Shown here: positions 1 to 4,583 of the stretch, piece by piece
Position numbering within the stretch: position 1 is the stretch's first letter
Layout of the letters: each line of letters opens with the position of its first letter
Assembly (NCBI GenBank): GCA_030691555.1
Contig: JAUYEB010000040.1
Span: 1-7,387 of the forward strand
Reading direction: 5' to 3'
From: Candidatus Bathyarchaeota archaeon
GTDB taxonomy: Archaea > Thermoproteota > Bathyarchaeia > TCS64
DNA: 7,387 nt
Translations under genes and position numbers: made by a program
Notes under the pieces: generated by a model
What the model was told of the DNA's origin: nothing
The model's database searches: none
Seen by the model: the letters and a program-made list of their open reading frames with translations, nothing else

Positions 1-891
1 AACCGAAGGCGGAGGGTTGAAGATCCTCAAGCTCACTGTCGCCGTACCGGTCTTCCCACCATTATCTGTCACGGTGAGGGTTACAGCGTAGGTCCCAGCT
101 GTGGTGTAGGTGTGACTGACCGAGGACCCGAGGGCAGAACCACCATCTCCGAAGGTCCACGCGTAGCTGACTATTGTGCCGTCCGTATCGGTTCCCACGC
201 CGTTGAACGAGGCGGCCTCGTTGATCTTGCCCTCGCTCGGACCGGAGATGGACGCGGTGGGCGCGGCGTTCGCTATCGGGGGGAGGTTGACTGTTGCCGT
301 CGCTGTGTCGACGCCCGTGGCGCCGTCGTTGTCAGTGACCGTGAGGGTCACCGTGTAGACGTTCGCGGCTGCGTAGGCGTGTGTGACGGAGACGCCTGTG
401 GCGTTAGCACCGTCACCGAAGGCCCAGAAGTAGCTCACTATGGTGCCGTCCGCGTCGCTGGAGCCGGATCCGTTGAACGTCAGTGTAACGCCGACGTGAG
501 CGGACTGGTCAGGACCCGCGTTGGCGACCGGCGCCTGATTCACGTTCACCACGAACGTCGTCGATCCCGAGTTGCCTATGGATTGGTCCTTCGCCCTGAC
601 CGTGTACGTGCCGGCCCCGTAGCCGGCCGGGGTCTTTAAAGTGTACGAGTACGTGCCACCGACCGTGAACGCGGCCTGAACGGCCCAGAGCTTCACGCCC
701 AGCGACGACTCGATCTGGAGCATCACTATCTGCGAGGGGGTTCCCCCCGTCACGTTGATGGTGAGGGCCTCACCGGCGTGATACGTCGGGTTATTCGTCG
801 TCACCGTGAGCACGGGTAGGGGAGCAGATACGTACGCGCTGCTAACCACGCTGAGCGCGACCAGCAGAACCATGAATAATTTTGCCTTCAT
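1..891 (-). CDS. Secreted PKD-repeat surface protein (C-terminus beyond window edge)
   Basis: Open for 297 codons from ATG at 891 down to base 1 with no stop, so the C-terminus lies outside the window. Residues 1-23 (MKAKLFMVLLVALSVVSSAY) form a signal peptide. Residues 26-117 are a beta-sandwich with a PTYHAGEALTINVTGG start and a GYGAGTYTVRAKD segment, resembling MG2 or Ig-like extracellular domains. Two PKD domains follow at about 119-203 and 211-293. Each carries the hallmarks G-x-DxDGTIVSYxWxFGDG, V(T/S)HxY and YxVTLTVTDN. PKD domains are extracellular adhesion or stalk modules in archaeal S-layer and secreted proteins; the binding partner cannot be told from this part. The start is chosen because GAGGTGA sits 5 nt before the ATG and the signal peptide begins there. 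The gene follows the stop of the upstream gene by 10 bp on the same strand, so the two probably share a transcript. Sure about PKD and secretion; function unknown. Confidence 0.9.
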   Translation of the reverse strand, partial: MKAKLFMVLLVALSVVSSAYVSAPLPVLTVTTNNPTYHAGEALTINVTGGTPSQIVMLQIESSLGVKLWAVQAAFTVGGTYSYTLKTPAGYGAGTYTVRAKDQSIGNSGSTTFVVNVNQAPVANAGPDQSAHVGVTLTFNGSGSSDADGTIVSYFWAFGDGANATGVSVTHAYAAANVYTVTLTVTDNDGATGVDTATATVNLPPIANAAPTASISGPSEGKINEAASFNGVGTDTDGTIVSYAWTFGDGGSALGSSVSHTYTTAGTYAVTLTVTDNGGKTGTATVSLRIFNPPPSV

Positions 892-901
892 TTCAGTCAC
901 C

Positions 902-1462
902 TCAAGTCACCGTGAACGTCGCGGTGCCCGCACCGGGGGCGAGCACGACCCCACCCGGAAGCCAGTCACTCCACAGATACACCTTCACGGTATAGGTCCC
1001 CGCGGAGGCAGAGGAGAGACTGATGTAATTCGCTAAATCATCCTTAACTTGGGCCTGAGTGATCGTCCCAGTGACCGATGAGAAGTAGACCGGCATCCCG
1101 GACCCATCACTCACCGTGTAGATCAGACGATATGCGTCGCCACTTGAGAAATAATAATAGTAATAGCTCGGCGCAGACCAATAATAGCTCGGCGCAGACC
1201 AATAATAGTCCGCCATCTCGAAAGACACCTTGACCCTCACCGTATCACCCTTAGTAAAGGCAGACTTAGCCACGTTCCCCGTGTCATATGTCCCTACAGA
1301 GTTGAACCTCATCGAAAGGTCCTGCGAAGGCGCGTTAAACGCATATAGAGCGACCACATAGCTAAATATCGCCCAACCACCAATCACAACGAGAAGTGAG
1401 AGAGCCAACAGTTTCTTCGGCGTAAGCTCGATCACTATCTCTGAGCGTGCATCAACACTCAT
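902..1462 (-). CDS. Membrane-anchored tyrosine-rich beta protein, function unknown
   Basis: A 186-residue protein starting at ATG 1462. Residues 1-15 are polar (MSVDARSEIVIELTP), 16-44 form one hydrophobic transmembrane or signal-anchor segment (LLALSLLVVIGGWAIFSYVV), and the rest is predicted outside the membrane. The exposed part resembles a single Ig-like beta fold: KGDTVRVKVSFE near residue 70, YRLIYTVSDGSGMPV near 110, and AGTYTVKVYLWSDW then GTATFTVT at the end. Residues 84-104 are an odd insert, YYW-SAPS repeated and then YYYYY, encoded by a 21-bp tandem repeat. No family is recognised. The stop codon lies 10 bp before the PKD-protein start, so the two are likely co-transcribed and act together at the cell surface. 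No strong ribosome site is seen before this ATG; a weak TTTTAACG element about 34 bp upstream could serve a short-leader transcript. Confidence 0.8.
   Translation of the reverse strand: MSVDARSEIVIELTPKKLLALSLLVVIGGWAIFSYVVALYAFNAPSQDLSMRFNSVGTYDTGNVAKSAFTKGDTVRVKVSFEMADYYWSAPSYYWSAPSYYYYYFSSGDAYRLIYTVSDGSGMPVYFSSVTGTITQAQVKDDLANYISLSSASAGTYTVKVYLWSDWLPGGVVLAPGAGTATFTVT
1161..1208 (-). repeat. 21-bp tandem repeat inside coding sequence (two full copies plus partial third)
   Basis: TAATAGCTCGGCGCAGACCA-A occurs at 1161-1181 and again exactly at 1182-1202, followed by a partial TAATAG at 1203-1208. An ATAATAATAGTAATAG run precedes it at about 1151-1166. The unit is a multiple of three, so copy-number change would add or remove YYWSAPS without shifting frame. 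It lies in the exposed domain of the 902-1462 protein. Confidence 0.9.
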
Positions 1463-1665
1463 AGCGCATCAATGTATACCGCCGACCTCACGTTAAAAGA
1501 CTTATGGACAATAATATGTAAAAAGCCACATATTCGTTAAGTCGTTATAAAGAATGTGGGAAAAAAAGGGTGTAAAACATCTTATTAAAAGTATTTTTTA
1601 AGAATTAATAATTGATAAAATTTTCTAAAGCCGGTGTATCATGTCGCTCCCAGTTAAAGGAGGGT
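1463..1665. other. AT-rich intergenic spacer between tRNA-Met and the surface-protein unit
   Basis: No convincing reading frame. Read on the minus strand, the spacer holds several T-rich stretches, including TTTTTTT at 1567-1561 flanked by CCC and GAAAATTTT near 1630-1620. These could end the tRNA transcript, since archaeal termination is commonly at oligo-T. TTTTAACG (about 1499-1492 read on minus) is the only TATA-like element placed to serve the 1462 start. Promoter and terminator assignments here are weak inferences. Confidence 0.4.
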
Positions 1666-1775
1666 TGGTGCCGGGAATGGGAATTGAACCCATGGTCTCT
1701 ATCCGGCTAAGGCACTGGTGCCTATAACCTCTGGATCATGAGTCCAGCGCATTAGCCAAGCTATGCTACCCCGGC
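1666..1775 (-). tRNA. Elongator tRNA-Met (CAU) with ~32-nt extra sequence in the variable region, probable non-canonical intron
   Basis: Read on minus from 1775: acceptor GCCGGGG pairs with TCCCGGC (one G-U), discriminator A, encoded CCA (1668-1666). The D stem is GCAT/ATGC with GG in the loop. The anticodon stem is CTGGA/TCCAG with loop CTCATGA, anticodon CAT (complement at 1738-1740). The T arm is ATGGG-TTCAATT-CCCAT. The GCCGGGG acceptor and lack of three stacked G-C pairs in the anticodon stem fit elongator rather than initiator Met. Between TCCAG and ATGGG, where about 5 nt are expected, there are 37 nt (1694-1730). They fold as GGTTA-T-AGGCA, loop CCAG, TGCCT-TAGCC. Removing about 32 nt gives a 78-nt tRNA including CCA. 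The anticodon loop itself has no insertion. Archaeal introns outside position 37/38 are known in Thermoproteota. Exact splice sites cannot be fixed by eye. A TATA element lies about 30 bp upstream. Confidence 0.9.
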
Positions 1776-1958
1776 CCTTCTGACCCATACACGCTTCCCA
1801 AATTTAAATCATGAGGCCCAACCCCCACCGCCCACCGCGAGGCCGAGCCACAGCCCCACGTACCTTTCGATGGACACATCGAGAAGTCTCATAGGCGGCC
1901 TCGTAAAACTGAGTCCGGTGAACGCAGGCTCCCAGTGTGTCTATACGATTAACGGGGA
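1776..1958. other. Intergenic region between vapC and tRNA-Met
   Basis: Apart from the tRNA promoter, nothing firm. A 27-codon minus frame (MRLLDVSIERYVGLWLGLAV, then GGGGWAS) runs from ATG 1893 to a TGA at about 1810. It has GAGG 6 nt upstream but no other support, and overlaps the promoter; it may be chance. A weak imperfect dyad ACGAT...ATCGT lies around 1945-1965 at the end of vapC and could help 3'-end formation. Confidence 0.3.
1790..1814 (-). promoter_or_regulatory. tRNA-Met promoter (TATA element)
   Basis: Read on minus, TCATGATTTAAATTTGGGAA followed by GCGTG, with ATTTAAATTT as the TATA core centred about 30 bp before the tRNA 5' end. That spacing is right for archaeal transcription starting just upstream of the tRNA. 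A 25-nt sequence matching 22 of 25 positions occurs at 2731-2755. Confidence 0.7.
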
Positions 1959-2369
1959 TTATCGTTTCTGAACCATTTCGCTAGTCGTCCATACCCTCAC
2001 GGCGTTCTGCCTCTTCAGGTCCCCGTCATCGCTCCAGATCCCATCACAGGAACGGCTCAGCGAGGCTGCCACGAAGGGCACATCGTCAACATCTATAGAA
2101 CCCATGATCTCCTCGGCCCTCCCCCAGCAAGTTAATACATCCTCCTTCGGCACAACCTCGATGTTGGTCAAGAGCACGCTCAACACCAGCCGCACCTCCC
2201 CCTCCGAGAGACCCGACCTCCCAGTAACGAGCCCCATATGTGCCTCAACCTCCTCGATGGCGAACTCGGGGACAAGGAACTGATCGACGGGGCTCAACAG
2301 AATCGCTCGAACTCTAGAGTCCTTGATCAGGGCCTTTAGGAGGATGTTCGTGTCCACTATCAGCTTCAA
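1959..2369 (-). CDS. vapC: VapC-type PIN-domain ribonuclease toxin
   Basis: A 136-residue PIN-domain protein, the usual VapC length. The N-terminal KLIVDTNILL supplies the first catalytic Asp (D6) and the conserved Asn N8. An acidic residue in FAIEEVEAH (around E40) and DVDDVPFVAAS (D96) follow, then WSDDGDL (D114/D115, D117) near the C-terminus. These are the four acidic positions that bind Mg2+ in PIN nucleases, so the enzyme looks intact. VapC toxins cleave specific RNAs (tRNA or rRNA) and are held inactive by VapB. The start is TTG at 2369, which places D6 at the standard distance from the N-terminus; GTGAGG lies about 10 nt before it. The gene overlaps the 3' end of the antitoxin gene by 56 bp in another frame, implying translational coupling. 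RNA target unknown. Confidence 0.9.
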   Translation of the reverse strand: MKLIVDTNILLKALIKDSRVRAILLSPVDQFLVPEFAIEEVEAHMGLVTGRSGLSEGEVRLVLSVLLTNIEVVPKEDVLTCWGRAEEIMGSIDVDDVPFVAASLSRSCDGIWSDDGDLKRQNAVRVWTTSEMVQKR

Positions 2370-2607
2370 CGCTCCGATCCCTCACCTCGGAGGCGTATCT
2401 CTCGGCCACACTCCGCTTTACCTTCTCACCAACCTCAAGGGAGTCCCCCTCAGAGAAGCGACTCCCCTTCACGATCTCGTCGAGAAGCTCGAGCTTCCTA
2501 GCGTATCCCCACATGGCCTGCCTGGCAACCTCGCTCCACTTGATCTCGGGGTGGCGCCTCATGATGTCGTGAAGCTCCTCGGGGACCGCCAACGTCACGT
2601 TAACCAC
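2314..2607 (-). CDS. vapB: VapB-type antitoxin, ribbon-helix-helix
   Basis: A 97-residue protein. The N-terminal NVTLAVPEELHDIMRRHPEI resembles a ribbon-helix-helix strand and first helix. KWSEVARQAMWGYARKLELL gives the second helix, the usual DNA-binding module of VapB antitoxins of the CopG/RHH type. Residues 45-78 (GSRFSEGDSLEVGEKVKRSV) are charged and would be the VapC-binding segment. The last about 18 residues (DSGHEHPPKGPDQGL at the end) are encoded inside the start of vapC and are proline/glycine-rich, perhaps not under independent selection. The start is GTG at 2607 with AGGTGA 9 nt before it. Antitoxins of this kind neutralise the toxin and repress their own promoter; the half-site array at 2685-2734 is the natural candidate operator. 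Confidence 0.8.
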   Translation of the reverse strand: MVNVTLAVPEELHDIMRRHPEIKWSEVARQAMWGYARKLELLDEIVKGSRFSEGDSLEVGEKVKRSVAERYASEVRDRSVEADSGHEHPPKGPDQGL

Positions 2608-2648
2608 CTAATCACCTACGTATAATAAGTAAACACACATATTATTAA

Positions 2649-2662
2649 ACTAGTCCACTAGT
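2649..2662. repeat. ACTAGT-CC-ACTAGT repeated palindrome
   Basis: ACTAGT, itself a palindrome, appears twice with a 2-bp spacer, making a 14-bp near-perfect dyad. It lies just upstream of a TTAATAATA element (about 2648-2638 read on minus), 42 bp before the vapB start. It could be a secondary operator or a promoter-proximal site; no function is shown. Confidence 0.5.
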
Positions 2663-2684
2663 AACCCAGAAGTGAAATGTAAAA

Positions 2685-2734
2685 GTTCATGAATCGTGAA
2701 CGTTTCGTTCACGTTTCGTGAACGTTTATTCACG
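2685..2734. repeat. Array of 11-bp-spaced inverted half-sites, probable operator
   Basis: Units in order on plus: GTTCA at 2685, CGTGAACG 2695-2702, CGTTCACG 2706-2713, CGTGAACG 2717-2724, ATTCACGC from 2728. The starts are exactly 11 bp apart with TTT between units, alternating in orientation, so each neighbouring pair is an inverted repeat (CGTGAACG-TTT-CGTTCACG). One unit per helical turn fits cooperative binding of dimers along one face of the DNA, typical of ribbon-helix-helix regulators. The array sits at the predicted start site of the minus-strand promoter at 2731-2755, ahead of vapBC. The likely binder is VapB or VapBC; this is inference. Confidence 0.8.
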
Positions 2735-2755
2735 CTTTCCAAATTTATATCCTGA
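2731..2755 (-). promoter_or_regulatory. Predicted vapBC promoter, near copy of the tRNA-Met promoter
   Basis: Read on minus: TCAGGATATAAATTTGGAAA then GCGTG, with TATAAATTT as the TATA core. It matches the tRNA-Met promoter at 22 of 25 positions. By analogy with the tRNA spacing, transcription would begin near 2716-2722, inside the inverted-repeat array, leaving a leader of about 110 nt before vapB. A second AT-rich element, TTAATAATA at about 2648-2638 read on minus, lies at a better distance for a short leader, so vapBC could use either or both. Confidence 0.6.
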
Positions 2756-2764
2756 TGCTGGCCC

Positions 2765-3976
2765 CTAACGCTCCACCAGCCGGGGCTCGCTGAGGGCGAC
2801 GGGCACCCCACCCCGGAGGTAGACGCGCGGCGTCAGCGGGTTCAGCCCCACCATCAGCGAGTAGGTCATGATCCCCGCCTCCTCGGCGACTCTGTGGCCG
2901 TCGTTCTCGCCCCCACGCCCTATCGCCTCGACGACCCCGCCGACGTCGACGTCGGTTCCGTCTAGGTCGACGAGGATGTGGTTCACCGAGACCGTCCCCA
3001 GCACGGGCTTTACCACGTCCCCCACCCTGACCGACCCCTTCCTCGTGAGCCCCCTCGGGTACCCGTCCGAGTAACCGATGTGGACCGTGCCCACCTTCAT
3101 CCGCTTCTCCGCCGTGAAGCGGCGACTATAAGTCAGTGACTCCCCCGCCTCAACCCACTTCACCTGCTCCACCCTCGCCTTGAAGCTGAGCGCCAGCCGG
3201 AGGTCGAGGCCGCTCTCCCTGTCCTCCGAGTCGGGGTAGAAGCCGTAGAGCATGATGCCGGGGCGGACCGCGTCGAGGTAGCTGAAGGGCCGGTGGAAGA
3301 CGGCGTTGCCGCTCGCCATGCTGCGGGCCCCGTACTCGATCCCCAGCTTGTCCAGCTCCTTGCTAACCTCCACCATCCTGTCGACCTGCAGTCTGTCCAG
3401 CTCCGCGTCCTCCGACATCGTCGAGAAGAGCCCCGTTATCTCCAGGTTCCTCAGCGAGGAGACGTACTCGATCAGCTCGACGGCCTCGATCCACCTGACG
3501 CCGACCCTGCCCAGGCCCGTGTCCATCTTCACCCAGACCCGCGCCTTCGCCCCCAGCTCCCCAGCGACCCTGTTCAGCCTCTCCGCCGTGGCCCTCTGGT
3601 AGACGGTCTGAGTAATCTCCCGCCTCACCACGGCCTTGAACTGCTCATCCGAGAACAGCGGGTCCATGCTGACGACGCCGCAGTCCAGCCCCGCGTCCCT
3701 GATCTGCTCCGCCTCCCACAGCTTCGCCACCAGAACCCGCCTCACCACCCGCGTCATCATGTGGGCGACCACCGGCACGACGCCGTGGCCGTAGGCGTTC
3801 GTCTTCACGCATGGGATAACCTCTACGCCGACTCTCTTCCCGACCTGTTCGAGGTTGTGGGTCACGGCGTCCAGATCTATCTCCAGCCAGGACGGGTAGC
3901 CCTCCACCCTCCTCCCGATCTCCTCGGGTGAGGGCTGCGCAGCGAAGTAGGCTTCAGCCAAATGATATCGGCTCAA
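2765..3976 (-). CDS. alr: Alanine-racemase family PLP enzyme (fold type III)
   Basis: A 403-residue protein with the full architecture of alanine racemase, which interconverts L- and D-alanine with PLP. The barrel domain has CVKTNAYGHG with the PLP lysine K58 and Y62, KMDTGLGRVG (K150, R157), and RPGIMLYG with R238, expected near the pyridine nitrogen. The C-terminal beta domain has GESLTYS with the second catalytic base Y283 and IGYSDGYPRG. The N-terminus is about 20 residues longer than usual. Two loops differ: the usual CMDQ-type motif is SVNH (330-333), and the stretch aligned with the substrate-side Tyr of the C-terminal RVPR motif reads GLNPLTPRVY, placing Pro there. Alanine racemases supply peptidoglycan precursors, which archaea lack, so the substrate may be another amino acid or D-alanine for another use. 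The start is TTG at 3976, after an in-frame stop upstream. It is a single gene, not clearly in an operon. Family certain; specificity uncertain. Confidence 0.88.
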   Translation of the reverse strand: MSRYHLAEAYFAAQPSPEEIGRRVEGYPSWLEIDLDAVTHNLEQVGKRVGVEVIPCVKTNAYGHGVVPVVAHMMTRVVRRVLVAKLWEAEQIRDAGLDCGVVSMDPLFSDEQFKAVVRREITQTVYQRATAERLNRVAGELGAKARVWVKMDTGLGRVGVRWIEAVELIEYVSSLRNLEITGLFSTMSEDAELDRLQVDRMVEVSKELDKLGIEYGARSMASGNAVFHRPFSYLDAVRPGIMLYGFYPDSEDRESGLDLRLALSFKARVEQVKWVEAGESLTYSRRFTAEKRMKVGTVHIGYSDGYPRGLTRKGSVRVGDVVKPVLGTVSVNHILVDLDGTDVDVGGVVEAIGRGGENDGHRVAEEAGIMTYSLMVGLNPLTPRVYLRGGVPVALSEPRLVER

Positions 3977-4028
3977 TAGTGCGCGCTTCCCCGTTTAACG
4001 GATTCGGGGCAGACGAGGCGGAGGGTTG

Positions 4029-4045
4029 GCAAATTTAGCTAAAAA
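4029..4045 (-). promoter_or_regulatory. Possible alr promoter
   Basis: Read on minus, TTTTTAGCTAAATTTGC lies 55-65 bp before the alr TTG start and gives a TATA-like AAATTTG context shared with the tRNA and vapBC promoters. It would start transcription near 4008 with a leader of about 30 nt. Weak, by position only. Confidence 0.35.
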
Positions 4046-4114
4046 ATTACCTTCATTAAAGCCGGAAAATTCAGATTAGTCAGTTGATTCGAATTGAGGA
4101 ATAGGGATAGTTCT

Positions 4115-4128
4115 ACTACGAACGTAGT
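4115..4128. promoter_or_regulatory. Perfect 14-bp dyad upstream of the cupredoxin gene
   Basis: ACTACG-AA-CGTAGT, perfect 6-bp arms with a 2-bp spacer, ends 27 bp before the cupredoxin ATG in the divergent alr/cupredoxin spacer. It could be an operator for a metal- or redox-responsive regulator, or a small hairpin in the leader. No regulator gene is visible nearby. Confidence 0.45.
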
Positions 4129-4143
4129 CACAACCGTCAAAAC

Positions 4144-4150
4144 GGAGGAG
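4144..4150 (+). promoter_or_regulatory. Ribosome binding site of the cupredoxin gene
   Basis: GGAGGAG, a strong Shine-Dalgarno match, 5 nt before ATG 4156. It fixes this start and contrasts with the next gene downstream, which has none. Confidence 0.85.
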
Positions 4151-4155
4151 TCGCG

Positions 4156-4536
4156 ATGACCAGCAAAACGATATACATCGGTGTGGTGTTGGTCGTCGCG
4201 TTGGCTGCGGTGGGCGTCTACTGGTACATGGGCACCCAGAACCAGCCACCTGCTTCAAACCAGAAACTGGTCGTCGTCGCCAAGGACGTAAAGTTCAACG
4301 TCACCAACCCCACCTTCAACCTCAAGGTTGGCACCGTCAGCATAACGGTGAAGAACATGGACACCATGCCCCACAACTTCATAATAAGGGAGATGCCCTC
4401 TGCCGCCACCGGCCTACTGACCCCCGGGCAGAGCCAGACCATAACCGTCAACTTCACCACCGCCGGCGACTTCAACTACTACTGCAGCGTCCACCCGGGG
4501 CAGATGGAGGGCGTGATCCGGGTGACGACCCCCTAG
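4156..4536 (+). CDS. Membrane-anchored cupredoxin (plastocyanin-like blue copper protein)
   Basis: A 126-residue protein. Residues 5-25 (TIYIGVVLVVALAAVGVYWY) are a signal anchor, 26-36 a short linker rich in N, Q and P, and 37-126 a cupredoxin beta-sandwich. The type 1 copper ligands are visible as H73 in MPHNF and C110, H113 and M117 in YYCSVHPGQM, so the site looks complete. Such proteins carry single electrons outside the membrane, between respiratory complexes or to oxidases and reductases, or bind copper. No partner oxidase lies in the window. Next downstream, after 47 bp with its own TATA element, is a secreted protein with two histidine-bearing domains, suggesting a shared extracytoplasmic copper or redox role. 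The domain call is firm; the electron partner is unknown. Confidence 0.92.
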   Translation: MTSKTIYIGVVLVVALAAVGVYWYMGTQNQPPASNQKLVVVAKDVKFNVTNPTFNLKVGTVSITVKNMDTMPHNFIIREMPSAATGLLTPGQSQTITVNFTTAGDFNYYCSVHPGQMEGVIRVTTP

Positions 4537-4553
4537 CCCCGAGACTTCATCTG

Positions 4554-4560
4554 TTTAAAT
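4554..4560 (+). promoter_or_regulatory. TATA box of the 4584 gene, predicted leaderless transcript
   Basis: TTTAAAT centred at 4557 is 27 bp before the GTG at 4584. With the usual archaeal spacing of about 25 bp from TATA to start site, transcription would begin at or within a few bases of the start codon. No Shine-Dalgarno sequence is present, which agrees with leaderless translation. Confidence 0.6.
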
Positions 4561-4583
4561 CAAAAAATTTCTAACCATCTCCC

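Noticed and set aside
112..639. Long plus-strand open frame opposite the PKD gene
   Set aside because: It is the mirror of a clear PKD coding frame with signal peptide and ribosome site; its own composition is low-complexity and matches nothing.
1666..1775. Type II (Leu/Ser-like) tRNA with a long variable arm
   Set aside because: Anticodon CAT and the GCCGGGG acceptor indicate Met, and 37 nt is too long for a normal type II arm, so an intron is the simpler reading.
1810..1893. 27-codon minus-strand mini-gene
   Set aside because: Very short, overlaps the tRNA promoter, and other frames across the same bases are equally open; no motif supports it.
2323..2625. 100-codon plus-strand frame opposite vapB
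   Set aside because: Antisense shadow of a recognisable RHH antitoxin; no ribosome site.
2685..2734. CRISPR array or iteron-type origin
   Set aside because: Units are only 8 bp, 11 bp apart, with no unique spacers. No replication gene is adjacent, and the promoter-proximal position suits an operator better.
3293..3931. 212-codon plus-strand frame opposite alr
   Set aside because: Pro/His/Arg/Leu-rich antisense shadow of the racemase; no start signal or domain.
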